Notes: generated by a model not told the origin, from the letters alone. A stretch of DNA of 64,000 bases from Phenylobacterium deserti (GCA_945883235.1 CAMCXF010000005.1:62001-126000), one strand, 5' to 3'. Counted from the stretch's first letter, positions 1-8,827 are shown. Numbers and translations: made by a program.

Positions 1-29
1 TCTGCGCCGCCAGCCCGGCTTCAGCCAAG

Positions 30-50
30 GTTCATCCTGAACGCGGTTCA
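30..50. promoter_or_regulatory. Triple GTTCA/TGAAC motif upstream of crystallin-like gene
   Basis: Three GTTCA half-sites in alternating orientation occur here: GTTCA at 30-34, TGAAC at 38-42 and GTTCA at 46-50. The last two form a perfect TGAAC-GCG-GTTCA dyad. A related cluster of three half-sites lies upstream of the RcnB-like gene at 26,606. Both precede small secreted-protein genes, so a shared regulator is inferred, not shown. Confidence 0.3.
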
Positions 51-86
51 AATGGAGCTACGAGGCTCAACAGAGGTCGCAGGACG

Positions 87-683
87 ATGAAAACGACGGT
101 TGCTATGATCTTTGCCGGGGCTGTGGCCTTGAGCGGCGCGGTCCAGGCCCAGCCCTATCGGCCGGGCTCGGTCACGCTATATGACCAGCCCGGCTTTCAG
201 GGCGCGTCGGTGACGATCACCCAGTCGGCGCCGGACCTTGGCAAATGGCGCTTCAATGATCGCGCCCAGAGCGCCCGCTTCGAGGGTCGCTGGTTGATTT
301 GCGAGCACGACGACTTCAAGGGCCGTTGCCAGGAGGTGAGGGGCGACGTCGCCAATCTCCACACCCTGGGTCTGATGGCGCAGGTGTCGTCGTTGCAACC
401 TGTTGGCCGTCCCGCAGGCCTTGGACCAGGGCGTCCTGACACCCCCCGGCGCGATGCGCGCGGAATTGAAGGCGTAACCACGGTGTTCTTCCCCCGCCCG
501 ACTGTCGACGGGCTCGACGTAGCGGCGGGTGATCGCGGCGCAGATGTGTTCTGCCGCAGCCAGGGACTGGACCGAGCCCAGTGGTTTGATTCCAGCCAGC
601 GCGCCCCGCAGGCCATCGGCCCCGAGGGCCAGATCGTCGGGCGCTCCAGCGTCCTGCGCGACCTGCTCTGCCGCAAACCTTGA
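87..683 (+). CDS. Secreted beta/gamma-crystallin-like protein
   Basis: This 198-residue protein is probably exported. Residues 1-21 form a signal peptide ending in VQA before QPYRPG. Residues about 27-107 read as a beta/gamma-crystallin repeat pair: an SVTLYDQPGFQG strand-turn start, then the WRFNDRAQSARF core, and a second motif containing CEHDDFKGRCQEV with two cysteines. The C-terminal third (about 130-198) is a separate cysteine-containing segment that I do not recognise. Bacterial relatives bind calcium or act as stable envelope proteins, but no substrate can be named here. It is a single gene, preceded by AGGA and by a GTTCA-type dyad cluster. The family call is good; the function is unknown. 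Confidence 0.75.
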   Translation: MKTTVAMIFAGAVALSGAVQAQPYRPGSVTLYDQPGFQGASVTITQSAPDLGKWRFNDRAQSARFEGRWLICEHDDFKGRCQEVRGDVANLHTLGLMAQVSSLQPVGRPAGLGPGRPDTPRRDARGIEGVTTVFFPRPTVDGLDVAAGDRGADVFCRSQGLDRAQWFDSSQRAPQAIGPEGQIVGRSSVLRDLLCRKP

Positions 684-744
684 CCGCGACGTACCCGCCT
701 GCCTCTCTCGCGGACGGCGCTAGAAGTTAATTCGAGCAACCTTG

Positions 745-864
745 GCTCCACTCCCCTTGTGGTGCCGTTGCGTAATTCCAGATTGGCTCCTGCGACGGGA
801 GGTCATGGCCCTTCGCCCCTTGTGGGAGAAGGTGGGCCGCGCGAGCGGCTCGGATGAGGGGTCG
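745..864. repeat. Left inverted-repeat arm of the DUF559 cassette
   Basis: The core at 808-864 (starting GCCCTTCGCCCCTTGTGGGA and ending GGATGAGGGGTCG) is a near-perfect reverse complement of 1247-1302. A weaker match extends outward to about 745. The arm contains its own small hairpin (GGCCGC-GCGA-GCGGCT). It ends 31 bases before the start of the DUF559 gene remnant. Confidence 0.75.
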
Positions 865-895
865 AAAGCCGGTTCAGGATAAGTCACGCTGCAAT

Positions 896-1239
896 ATGGC
901 TCGCCTCACCACCGTTCCGCAGGCTCGCGCTCTGCGCCGCAATGCGCCGGAGACCGAACGCCTGCTGTGGAAGCTGCTGCGTGATCGCAAGCTGGAAGGT
1001 TCCGGCGACAGGTCCCGCTCGGGCCTTACGTTCTGGACTTCGTCTGTATGCGCCATCGTTTGGTGATCGAGGCGGACGGCCCGTTTCACGATCCTGAACG
1101 GGATGCTGTGCGAGACGCCTGGCTGGCGGCAAAGGGTTTTCGGGTCCTGCGTTTCCCGAACACCGAGATCCAGCTCAAGGACTGGCAGGTCATCGGGCGA
1201 ATTCTCGAAGTCGTCGGAACGCCGCCACTCCAGCCATAG
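896..1239 (+). pseudogene. DUF559 (Vsr-like) endonuclease-fold gene, frameshifted
   Basis: The N-terminal part (ATG at 896) reads ARALRRNAPETERLLWKLL, the usual start of DUF559 proteins. The rest, from about base 1000 in another frame, reads FRRQVPLGPYVLDF followed by RLVIEADGPFH and ends at the TAG at 1237-1239. Both halves together match a complete domain of about 115 residues except at the junction LEG/FRRQ, where the family normally has two more residues (G-F-K-F-R-R-Q). A 7-base loss between two repeated TTC-like triplets would explain both the missing residues and the frame change; this is an inference. The domain belongs to the restriction-endonuclease-like fold, and its cellular role is not established. 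Inverted-repeat arms lie on both sides. A sequencing error is the alternative. Confidence 0.8.
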
Positions 1240-1246
1240 GGCGGCA

Positions 1247-1372
1247 CGACCCCTCATCCGACCGCCTTCGGCGGCCACCTTCTCCCACAAGGGGCGAAGG
1301 GGCATAGGGTCAAGTTCCGCCGCCAATCCGGAATGACCCAGCGGTCCCACAAAAGGCGAAGGGCGGCAGTGG
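1247..1372. repeat. Right inverted-repeat arm of the DUF559 cassette
   Basis: The core at 1247-1302 (CGACCCCTCATCCGACCGCC onward) pairs with 808-864 in inverted orientation. Imperfect similarity continues to about 1372, for example GCCAATCCGGAAT against ATTCCAGATTGGC on the left. An internal hairpin CCGCC-TTC-GGCGG is present. It begins 7 bases after the stop of the DUF559 remnant. Confidence 0.75.
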
Positions 1373-1426
1373 CTTTCGTAGACAAAGTGTGACTGCCTAA
1401 CGCGGACGGCGACGGAGTTTGGCGAC

Positions 1427-2230
1427 ATGTTTCGAACAGCAACGGTTCTTTTTGCGGCCCTGGGTCTCATCGGCGCGGCGCCGGCGGATTTCCGGCAGCT
1501 TGATCCCGAAAACACCCTGGTGATCGACACCACAAAGGGCCGCATTGTCGTCGAACTGCGCCCCGAATTTGCGCCACAGGCGGTGGCCCGCATCAAGCTG
1601 CTGGCGCGCGAGAAGGTCTATGACGGCCTGCAGTTTCACCGCGTCATCGACGGCTTCGTCGCCCAGACTGGCAACCCCAACAACCGTGACGGGGGCGTCT
1701 CGGCCCACCCCGACCTGCCGCCGGAGTTCAGCTTCCGCATCCCGACGGAGACCGCAACGGTGGTGGTCGGTCGCAGCGACGGTCGCGAGGGTTTTGTGGG
1801 TGCCACGCCGTTCGCCGCCGTGTCCGCCAATGAACAGCGACTGTCGCCGGACCAGCGGTTGCGGGGCTGGGGTGCCTATTGCCCCGGCGTCATGGGCATG
1901 GGCCGCCAGGCCGACCCTGGCACGGCGAACAGCGAAATCTTCTTCATGCGAGAGGCGTCGCGGCGTCTGGACCATGACTATACCGTCGTGGGGCGCGCGG
2001 TCGAAGGCCTGGAGGTTCTGCGCGCGGTGAACGTCGGCGAGCCTCCGGCCGTGCCGGACCTGATGCTGCGCGTGCGGGTGGCCGCCGACATTCCCGTCGC
2101 CGAGCGGCCCGACCTGAGGGCGCAGGACCCGCGTGGACCGGCGTTTCAGGCCAGGATCGCTGCTCTCAAACGGTCAAAGGGCGCTGGCTTTACCATCTGC
2201 GATCCGGAAATTTCGCCGCCCCGGCGCTGA
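1427..2230 (+). CDS. Cyclophilin-type peptidyl-prolyl cis-trans isomerase, exported
   Basis: The 267-residue protein catalyses cis-trans isomerisation of X-Pro bonds and probably acts in the periplasm. An apparent signal peptide covers residues 1-20 (FRTATVLFAALGLIGAAPA). The cyclophilin core runs from about 31 to 210. It contains the FHRVIDGFVAQTGNP motif at 70-84, with the catalytic Arg at 72, and the MGMGRQADPGTANSEIFF motif near 156-173. The insert at about 118-150 and a C-terminal tail of about 50 residues make it longer than minimal cyclophilins, as is common for alphaproteobacterial exported forms. It stands alone between the DUF559 cassette and the symporter gene. Confidence 0.9.
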   Translation: MFRTATVLFAALGLIGAAPADFRQLDPENTLVIDTTKGRIVVELRPEFAPQAVARIKLLAREKVYDGLQFHRVIDGFVAQTGNPNNRDGGVSAHPDLPPEFSFRIPTETATVVVGRSDGREGFVGATPFAAVSANEQRLSPDQRLRGWGAYCPGVMGMGRQADPGTANSEIFFMREASRRLDHDYTVVGRAVEGLEVLRAVNVGEPPAVPDLMLRVRVAADIPVAERPDLRAQDPRGPAFQARIAALKRSKGAGFTICDPEISPPRR

Positions 2231-2316
2231 TCCGCCTTCGGCATCAGACTCGCGGGGTTGCCATCGGCCGCTGACATGCGCCTGATTGCAGCCTGTTTCT
2301 ACGGGGCGCGCCGAAC

Positions 2317-3573
2317 TTGAAGTTCCTGAAGTCTCTCAGCGTCCTGGTGCTGATCGCCCTGATCGCGGGCCTGGCCATCGGCGCCGTCGCGGCTGCCTGG
2401 GGCGGAGCCGCCGCAACACCGATCATTGAAGCCATCGAGGCGCTGGGCGGGCTCTGGCTGAACGCTCTTAGAATGACCGTGGTGCCGCTGATCTTCGCGG
2501 TGCTGGTGACCGGTATCGCCCAGGTCTCCGACGCGGCCGCCACAGGGCGGCTGGCGATGAAAGCCACGCTCTGGTTCCTGGGATTGCTGGCGATTTCGGC
2601 GGTCACAGCAGTCCTCCTGGTGAACGGCGTGCTGGCCGCATGGCCGGTCGGTGAGGCCGCCTCCGCCGCGCTAAGGGCCGGAGCCCAGGCACCTGCGGCC
2701 GGCATGGCCACAGCGCCGGACTTCGCCGCCTGGGTGAAAAGCCTGGCGCCGTCCAACCCCATCAAGGCTGCTGCCGAAGACGCCGTGCTGCCTGTGGTGG
2801 TGTTTGCCATATTCACCGGTTTCGCCCTGACCCGGCTGCCGGACGGGCGCGGGCGGGCGCTGCTCGAGGTGTTCAACGGTCTGGGCGAGGCGATGATCGT
2901 CATCGTCCGCTGGGTATTGATGGCCGCACCCTTGGGCGTCTTCGCGCTGGGTCTCGGCGTCGGCCTGCGCGCCGGGGTCGGGGCTGCGGGCGTGCTGGGG
3001 CACTATGTCGTGACGGCGTCCCTGGCCGGTCTCGTCATTGCGATTATGGGCTACATTCTGGCCGTGACCGTGGGGCGCGTGCCGCTGGGGCGCTGGGCGC
3101 GCGCCACGTCACCGGTGCTGGCGGCGGCGTTCGCCACCCAGTCATCGCTGTCCTGTCTGCCGGCGATGATCGAGCGGTCGCGCGACAATCTGGGCGTCCC
3201 GGCCCGGATCGCCAACCTGGTGCTACCCCTGGCTGTCGCGGTCTTCCGGATGACCAGCCCGGCCGTCAACCTGGCGGTCTGCATCTTCGTGGCCAAGGTC
3301 TATGGTCTTGAGCCGTCGCCGCTTCAGTACGCGGGTGGCGTATTGGTGGCGCTGGCTGTCAGTGTGGGCTCGGTCGGCCTGCCGGGCCAGGTCTCCTTCA
3401 TCGTCAGCGTGGCCCCGATCTGCATCGCGCTCGGCATTCCCATCGACCTGTTGCCGATCCTGCTGGCCGTCGAGGTCGTCCCCGACATCTTCCGCACCCT
3501 CGGCAACGTCACCGGCGACATGGCCGTCACCGCCATCGTGGCGCGGGACGAGCCGGAGGAGACGGCTGGATAG
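2317..3573 (+). CDS. Dicarboxylate/amino acid:cation symporter (SDF family)
   Basis: This 418-residue inner-membrane protein of the DAACS/SDF (DctA/GltP) family imports C4-dicarboxylates or acidic amino acids with H+ or Na+. The TTG at 2317 is the best start, opening directly into a hydrophobic helix. Family signatures seen are NPIKAAAEDAVLPVVVFAIF in the middle, the serine-rich re-entrant loop AAFATQSSLSCLPAMI, and FRMTSPAVNLAVCIF, which corresponds to the conserved NMDGT-type segment but reads RMTSPAVN. The C-terminal segment VEVVPDIFRTLGNVTGD matches the family's VDWLLDRFRTMVNVTGD region. Substrate cannot be decided from sequence alone. No operon partner is evident. Confidence 0.85.
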   Translation: MKFLKSLSVLVLIALIAGLAIGAVAAAWGGAAATPIIEAIEALGGLWLNALRMTVVPLIFAVLVTGIAQVSDAAATGRLAMKATLWFLGLLAISAVTAVLLVNGVLAAWPVGEAASAALRAGAQAPAAGMATAPDFAAWVKSLAPSNPIKAAAEDAVLPVVVFAIFTGFALTRLPDGRGRALLEVFNGLGEAMIVIVRWVLMAAPLGVFALGLGVGLRAGVGAAGVLGHYVVTASLAGLVIAIMGYILAVTVGRVPLGRWARATSPVLAAAFATQSSLSCLPAMIERSRDNLGVPARIANLVLPLAVAVFRMTSPAVNLAVCIFVAKVYGLEPSPLQYAGGVLVALAVSVGSVGLPGQVSFIVSVAPICIALGIPIDLLPILLAVEVVPDIFRTLGNVTGDMAVTAIVARDEPEETAG

Positions 3574-3912
3574 CTTCGTGGAGTCCTTGCCACCCTCTTG
3601 ATGTATCAACGTGAATCGGCCCTTCGTCCACCTGAACCGACATTAGTTGCGTCCGCTTATAGGTCGGTTAGCCGGAGGTCTGTTTCCGGGCACCGATCCA
3701 CCGGGGAGAAACGACCCTTGGCGGGACTCGGGAGGGTCCGCTCAAGGCGGAGCAGACGGGACGGGGTTGCCTGCCGCGCTCCGGTCCAGGAAGAAGGCGA
3801 AGCCCCCGGATGGAGCGCCCGTTACCCGCGCCGCGATTTGCGCTACTCTCCGGTTCCAGTTGGCCCCACGGCGTGGATCGCGCGAGAAAGGGCCGTGGGG
3901 AGGAACCGGCAC
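3574..3912. other. Intergenic region without recognised content
   Basis: About 340 bases separate the symporter from the next start. The frame of the downstream gene stays open through this stretch, but the translation (Arg/Ser-rich, no family likeness) does not look coding. A GGAGGAAC ribosome-binding site lies just before the ATG at 3913. I see no RNA gene or repeat. Confidence 0.4.
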
Positions 3913-5091
3913 ATGGCGTCGCTTCGCTTGACTGCTCTGTTGATAGCCGCGGGCGCTTTGCTCGCGGCTGGCCCGGCGCCAGCCCAGGAGCTCAAGGTTC
4001 GGCCCGGCACCAGCGCTGTAGAGGGCGCGTCGGGCTCGCTGCAAGACGTGGACGCGCCGGTACCGATTCTCGGACCGCGTATCGCACCCGGCTTCTCGCC
4101 GCCGCGCTTCAACGGCAAGCCCGACTTCACTGGAGTGTGGAACAACGAAACCCTCACAGGCATCAGCCGGGCGCCGGTCTTTGGCTCGCGACTTGTCCTG
4201 ACCGCGGCAGAGGCCCGGATCATCGAGAGCGCCAACGACAACCTGCTTGCCCGCGCCAGCGCGCCCACAGAGGCAGGCGCCACCGTAGAGGACATCGAAG
4301 CCAAGGACACCTGCTCGGGCGGCCGCTCGGGCGCGGCCCAGGTCTGCAACTACGATGCGGCATGGACAGCGCCCGGAGACAAGGTGATGCGGGTCAACGG
4401 TCAGCCCCGCACGTCCCTCCTGACCACACCGGACGGCCAGTATCCGAGAGCCAAACGTCAGCAGACCGTGGCGGAACAGGAGCGCCGTGCCCGGGCGACC
4501 ACAGGCGAAGGCGGCTCCAGCGCCGCCGAGCTGAACCGTGGTCCGCAGAACGACAACCCCGAGACACGTGGCCTTGCCGAGCGCTGCATCGTCGTGCGGT
4601 CCGATCCGCCGATGTTCGATGGGCTCTACAACAATAATCACTTCTTCCAGATGGGGACCGACCACGTCGCCATTGTCACCGAGATGATCCACGACCTTCG
4701 GGACATCCGGCTGAATTCCACCCACCGCAGGGATGACGTGCGGCACTGGTTCGGCGACTCCATCGGCTGGTGGGAGGGCGACACCCTGGTGGTCGAGACC
4801 ACGCACCTGCCGGAAAGCCAGGCGTATCGGGGGGCGTGGAAGAACCTGAAGGTGATCGAGCGCTTCACCATGGTCTCGCCCCAGCGGATGAACTACCGCT
4901 TCGAGATCATCGACCCAACCATGTGGGACCAGCCTTGGGGCGGCGAGTACGAGTTCGTACGCGGCGAGCGAATGTTCGAATACGCCTGCCACGAGGGCAA
5001 CTATGGACTGGCGAACATACTCGCCGGGGCTCGGGCTGAAGACGCCCAGGCCGCGGGACGAGAGCAGGGTCAGGTGCCGGCGGGGCGGTAG
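3913..5091 (+). CDS. Secreted protein of unknown function, companion of PQQ dehydrogenase
   Basis: I place the start at ATG 3913, giving 392 residues with a clear signal peptide (MASLRLTALLIAAGALLAAG, cleavage near AQA/QE). The frame is open further upstream, but that part lacks protein-like character. The mature protein has the motif KPDFTGVWNN near its N-terminus and GDSIGWWEGDTLVVETTH in the C-terminal half. These are hallmarks of a widespread uncharacterised family often seen beside quinoproteins in soil bacteria. It ends YACHEGNYGLANILAGAR plus a polar tail. The PQQ dehydrogenase follows on the same strand after 291 bases containing a palindromic repeat. Function unknown; a periplasmic role linked to that oxidation step is an inference. 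Confidence 0.7.
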   Translation: MASLRLTALLIAAGALLAAGPAPAQELKVRPGTSAVEGASGSLQDVDAPVPILGPRIAPGFSPPRFNGKPDFTGVWNNETLTGISRAPVFGSRLVLTAAEARIIESANDNLLARASAPTEAGATVEDIEAKDTCSGGRSGAAQVCNYDAAWTAPGDKVMRVNGQPRTSLLTTPDGQYPRAKRQQTVAEQERRARATTGEGGSSAAELNRGPQNDNPETRGLAERCIVVRSDPPMFDGLYNNNHFFQMGTDHVAIVTEMIHDLRDIRLNSTHRRDDVRHWFGDSIGWWEGDTLVVETTHLPESQAYRGAWKNLKVIERFTMVSPQRMNYRFEIIDPTMWDQPWGGEYEFVRGERMFEYACHEGNYGLANILAGARAEDAQAAGREQGQVPAGR

Positions 5092-5135
5092 TTTCCTTCC
5101 AGGGTCGATCGTGGCCTGACGGTCCGCGAACCCTG

Positions 5136-5240
5136 GAGCCTGTCCGTTTCAGATGGAGTCATCTGAAACGGATAAACAGGCTCGATTTCATATGTTTAGA
5201 GCACGACGGGCGCTTGAACCGGTATCCACTGCCGTGCTCT
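5136..5240. repeat. Palindromic intergenic repeat, copy A
   Basis: The first 48 bases (5136-5183) form a dyad starting GAGCCTGTCCGTTTCAGATG and ending with its reverse complement around a short loop. They differ from copy B at 48187 by one base. The second part (about 5195-5240) is another stem (AGAGCACG paired with CGTGCTCT) around CTTGAACCGGTATCCACT, and is more diverged between copies. It resembles the bulk extragenic palindromes of alphaproteobacteria. Confidence 0.8.
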
Positions 5241-5382
5241 GGTCAGGCGAGCTCAGCGGAGTCCGCGTCCGGGCATTGCGTGCGGCGCGCACCTTGCGGC
5301 CTTGCGAGGCCTATTCAACGCCTTAGACTGCGCCCAGATTTCACGATCCGGCGCGCCAGCCGGGCGGGCGGGGGAGAATCCG

Positions 5383-7689
5383 ATGCGGCGAGTTCTGCGG
5401 GGCCCCGCGGCCTTGGGGCTTTCGCTGTCCATGGCACTGGCCGCGCCCACTTCCGCCGGCCCGGTCACCTCGACCATGGACACCTACGACCCCGGCAAGT
5501 GGCTCTACTGGGGCGGCGACGCCGGCCAGACGCGCTTTGCGCCGCTGAACCAAATCAACGGCTCGAACGTGGGCCGGCTGAAGATCGCCTGGCGCTGGAG
5601 TGCGGATACGTCGGGCGGGGCGTCGTCGAACAGTTACAAGTCCACCCCGCTGCTCACGGACGGGGTGCTCTACGTCCCCTGGGTCAACAACGGCATGGCC
5701 GCTATCGACGCCGGCACGGGCAAGACGCTGTGGACCTTCGAGCCACAGCCGGTGGAGATCGCGCCCGGCGCGTCGTTGGCGCCGCGCTCGCTGGCCTACT
5801 GGACCGATGGCGCGGAGAAACGCCTCTTCCACAACTCCCTGGACGGCCGCCTGATCTCCGTCGACGCGAGGACCGGTAAGGCGGACCCGAAGTTCGGCGG
5901 CCGCGGCTGGATCGACCTGCGCAAGAACCTCACGGAGGGGCGGGCCGTCACCGAGGTGCGCTCGGTCTCGCCCGCCATCGTCGTCGGCGACGTGATCGTC
6001 ACTCAGGTGATTCCAGGCGGCGCGCGCAACAAGGAGGCGACGCCGGGCAATTTCCGCGGCTTCGACGTGCGCACCGGCAAGCTCATCTGGAGCTTCAACG
6101 TCGTCCCGCAGACCGGCGAGTTCGGCAACGAGACCTGGGAGAACGACAGCTGGAAGTACGCCGGCAACTCCGGGACCTGGACGATGATGAGCGCCGACCC
6201 GGAGACCGGCTACGTTTACTTCGCCACTGACACCCCATCGAACGACTTCGGCGGGGTAGAGCGGCCGGGCGACAACCTGTTCGCCGAGAGCCTGCTGGTG
6301 CTCGATAGCAAGACCGGCAAGCGGGTCTGGCACTTTCAGACCGTCCACCACGGCATCTGGGACTATGATAACCCGGCGGCCCCGATCCTGCACGACATCG
6401 TCAAGGACGGGCGGCGGATCAAGGCGGTCAGCCTGCTCACCAAGCAGGGCTTCGTGTTCACCTTCGACCGGCGGACCGGGAAGCCGATCTGGCCGATCGT
6501 CGAACGCCCCGTGCCGCAGGGCGGCGTCCCCGGCGAGAAACTCTCGCCCACCCAGCCGTTCCCAACCAACCCCGCGCCGCTTGTGCGCCAGGGCTACGCC
6601 GAGGACATGCTGATCGACTTCACGCCGGCGCTCCGCGCCGAGGCCGTGGAGATGATGAAGGCCTATAACAAAGGTCCGATCTACACCCCCCTGGTGGAGC
6701 TGAAGCCGGGCCAGAAGGGCACGCTGATCAGCCCGGGTTACGGCGGCGGGGCCAACTGGAACGGTGCCGCGGTCGATCCCACCACGAACATCATGTACGT
6801 GCCGGTCCGCTACCGTTGGACCGCCGCCGGTCTGGTCAAGGGCGACCCGGCGCGCACGAACATGGCCTACGTCCAGTCGGGCAACCACGTCGTGGAGGGG
6901 CCGCGGGGCCTGCCCATCATGAAGCCGCCGTACTCGGAGGTGGTGGCCCTGGACATGGACAGCGGCCGCCAGCTCTGGCGCGTCCCCATCGGCGGGGCGC
7001 CCGACAGCGTCCGCAACCATCCGGCGCTGAAGGGGCTGAAACTGGACTTCGGCCGCATGGGCGCCTTCAACATCAAACCCAGCCCGCTGCTGACCCGCGA
7101 GCTCTTCTTTCTGGGCGAGTCCGGCAACATAAGCCCGGGCACGGGCAGCAACCACTTCCGCGCCTACGACAAGAGGACCGGCGCGATCCTGTTCGACACC
7201 CGCCTGCCCAGCTTCGTAACCGCCGCACCCATGACCTACGTGCAAAAGGGCCGCCAGTACGTCGTCGTGGCCATCTCCGGCCCAGGCAGACCGGCCGAAC
7301 TGGTGGCGCTCACCCTCGAGGGTGCCAGCGACAACGGTCCTGCGCCGCCAGGCGGGGTACGAGTCGCCGCGGCGCCGCCATCCTCGACCGCGGTCGCCGC
7401 CGCCATCACAGCCTCGCCGGAGGATCTCGCCGTCGGCAAGGCGCATTACGCTACCCGCTGCGCGGCCTGCCACGGCGCGGAGGGCGGTGGCGGCGCGGCG
7501 CCGTCGCTCGCCGGGCGCACCGACTTCGGCAACATCGTCCGCGTGGTCGCCCAGGGACAGGGGGAGATGCCGGCGCTCGGCGGCACCATGAGTCCGTCCG
7601 AGGTCGAGGCCGTCGCCAAGTTCGTCATCAAGACTTGGCCGCCCGCTCTTCCTGCCGCGCGGCCCTCGCGGGAGGAGGCGGGGCGCTAG
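5383..7689 (+). CDS. PQQ-dependent dehydrogenase with C-terminal cytochrome c domain
   Basis: A periplasmic quinoprotein of 768 residues from ATG 5383, with a signal peptide over about 1-25 (ending PTSAG). The body is an eight-bladed quinoprotein propeller: KWLYWGGDAGQTRFAPLNQI opens it, HHGIWDYDNPAAPIL carries the WDYD active-site region, and GGGANWNGAAVDP is a typical blade motif. A single c-type heme site, CAACH, lies at 693-697 in a C-terminal domain with methionines suitable as the second axial ligand. It would oxidise an alcohol, aldose or similar substrate and pass electrons through its own heme to the respiratory chain; the substrate is unknown. PQQ biosynthesis genes are not in the window. 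Confidence 0.88.
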   Translation: MRRVLRGPAALGLSLSMALAAPTSAGPVTSTMDTYDPGKWLYWGGDAGQTRFAPLNQINGSNVGRLKIAWRWSADTSGGASSNSYKSTPLLTDGVLYVPWVNNGMAAIDAGTGKTLWTFEPQPVEIAPGASLAPRSLAYWTDGAEKRLFHNSLDGRLISVDARTGKADPKFGGRGWIDLRKNLTEGRAVTEVRSVSPAIVVGDVIVTQVIPGGARNKEATPGNFRGFDVRTGKLIWSFNVVPQTGEFGNETWENDSWKYAGNSGTWTMMSADPETGYVYFATDTPSNDFGGVERPGDNLFAESLLVLDSKTGKRVWHFQTVHHGIWDYDNPAAPILHDIVKDGRRIKAVSLLTKQGFVFTFDRRTGKPIWPIVERPVPQGGVPGEKLSPTQPFPTNPAPLVRQGYAEDMLIDFTPALRAEAVEMMKAYNKGPIYTPLVELKPGQKGTLISPGYGGGANWNGAAVDPTTNIMYVPVRYRWTAAGLVKGDPARTNMAYVQSGNHVVEGPRGLPIMKPPYSEVVALDMDSGRQLWRVPIGGAPDSVRNHPALKGLKLDFGRMGAFNIKPSPLLTRELFFLGESGNISPGTGSNHFRAYDKRTGAILFDTRLPSFVTAAPMTYVQKGRQYVVVAISGPGRPAELVALTLEGASDNGPAPPGGVRVAAAPPSSTAVAAAITASPEDLAVGKAHYATRCAACHGAEGGGGAAPSLAGRTDFGNIVRVVAQGQGEMPALGGTMSPSEVEAVAKFVIKTWPPALPAARPSREEAGR

Positions 7690-8056
7690 TCGCAGCGAGC
7701 GATGGTCGGGTGGGGTGGTGGATGGTCCACGGACCTCACGACGCCCGGGTCGCCGCGATTGGCGGGTATATCGTGAGGGTGGTGTCAGTCCTATGAAAAC
7801 TGCGCTCTAGGCCAACTTCCCCGAATGCGCCTTAGACGAGGGTTGCGTTGCCTGTTCAGCGGGTAGGTCGGGAGCGTCCGACTATGGTCGCTAAGCCAAC
7901 GACTGCTATCCCCCAACTCAGACCTTCTGAAGGTCTGCTCACAGGCAGGGATCGGCTGCCGCCGTGCGAGGCTGGTTGCCGCCCTCTTGGACGGGTGCCA
8001 AACGCCGGAGCCTATCCACTAGCCAAATCCGGGCGACTCCGGCAGGGTCCGCCGCC
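7690..8056. other. Intergenic region with a short dyad
   Basis: About 370 bases between the quinoprotein and the thioesterase gene. The only structure I see is the dyad at 7919-7937. The open frame upstream of 8057 does not resemble a protein extension. Confidence 0.4.
7919..7937. promoter_or_regulatory. Operator-like dyad CAGACCTTC/GAAGGTCTG
   Basis: Two perfect 9-base arms around a single T, too tight for a hairpin loop and therefore more like a protein-binding dyad. It lies 119 bases upstream of the thioesterase start. No regulator gene is adjacent, so the role is a guess. Confidence 0.25.
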
Positions 8057-8827
8057 ATGACAAACGAACCTTTCTTTCTAAAATCTGGCGACACATTCCA
8101 GCCTACCCGCGCCGGTGTCGGACCATGGGATGCCAACTCGCTGCACGGCCGGGTGATCATCGGCCTGCTGGGGTCCGAAATCGAGCGCCGGCACGGCAGC
8201 CCGGACTACATGCCGGCCCGCCTGACAGTGGACATGTACAAACTGCCTGACCTGTCGCCGGTTGAGGTCGTGACCCGGATCGTCAAGGACGGCTACCGGA
8301 TCAAGGTCATCGACGCCGAGTTCATCTCCGGCGGAGTCAGCGCCGGTCGCGCCACCTGCCAGCTGCTGCGCAGAACCGAGAATGCGCCCGGCACCGTCTG
8401 GAAGCGCGAACCCTGGGATGCCCCGCCGCCGATGGACTGCGAACAGGCCGCACAGAGCCCGATGGGCGGCATGTGGAAGATGCGCCCGATCTCCGGCACG
8501 ATGCGCGGTGCGGAGCCGCGCCGGACCTGGATGGCCGAGGTACGCGAGGTGGTGGGTGGCGAGCCGCTGACCCCGTTCGTCCGGGTGGTTGTGGCCGCCG
8601 ATTTCGCCAGCCCCTTCGCCCACGCCAGCGATCAGGGGCTGGGCTATATCAACACCGATGTGACGGTCTATCTGCACCGCGAACCGGTCGGCGAATGGAT
8701 CGGCTTCGAGACCCTGACCCACGGCGCGACAGATGGCGTGGCGGTGGGCGATTGCCTGCTGCACGACGAGCAGGGCTTTATCGGCTCGGCCAGCTGCACA
8801 GCCCTCGCACAGAAGCGCAAACTCTGA
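8057..8827 (+). CDS. Acyl-CoA thioesterase family protein (double hotdog)
   Basis: From ATG 8057 the protein has 256 residues; an upstream in-frame start is possible but adds no family sequence. The N-terminal half (about 25-115) contains LHGRVIIGLLGSEIERRHG, then PARLTVDMYKLPDLSPVEV and IKVIDAEFISGGVSAGRATC. This pattern of beta strands and helix is seen in thioesterase-like (4HBT_3 type) tandem hotdog proteins. The second half carries VYLHREPVGEWIGFETLTHG and DCLLHDEQGFIGSASCTAL, the usual closing hotdog. It likely hydrolyses acyl-CoA or similar thioesters in the cytoplasm. It is a lone gene followed by a cluster of palindromic repeats. Confidence 0.75.
   Translation: MTNEPFFLKSGDTFQPTRAGVGPWDANSLHGRVIIGLLGSEIERRHGSPDYMPARLTVDMYKLPDLSPVEVVTRIVKDGYRIKVIDAEFISGGVSAGRATCQLLRRTENAPGTVWKREPWDAPPPMDCEQAAQSPMGGMWKMRPISGTMRGAEPRRTWMAEVREVVGGEPLTPFVRVVVAADFASPFAHASDQGLGYINTDVTVYLHREPVGEWIGFETLTHGATDGVAVGDCLLHDEQGFIGSASCTALAQKRKL

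Noticed and set aside
5341-7473. A 710-codon open frame antisense to the PQQ dehydrogenase
   Set aside because: Its translation is Arg/Ala/His-rich without family likeness and it is fully explained by GC-rich third positions of a clearly conserved gene on the other strand.
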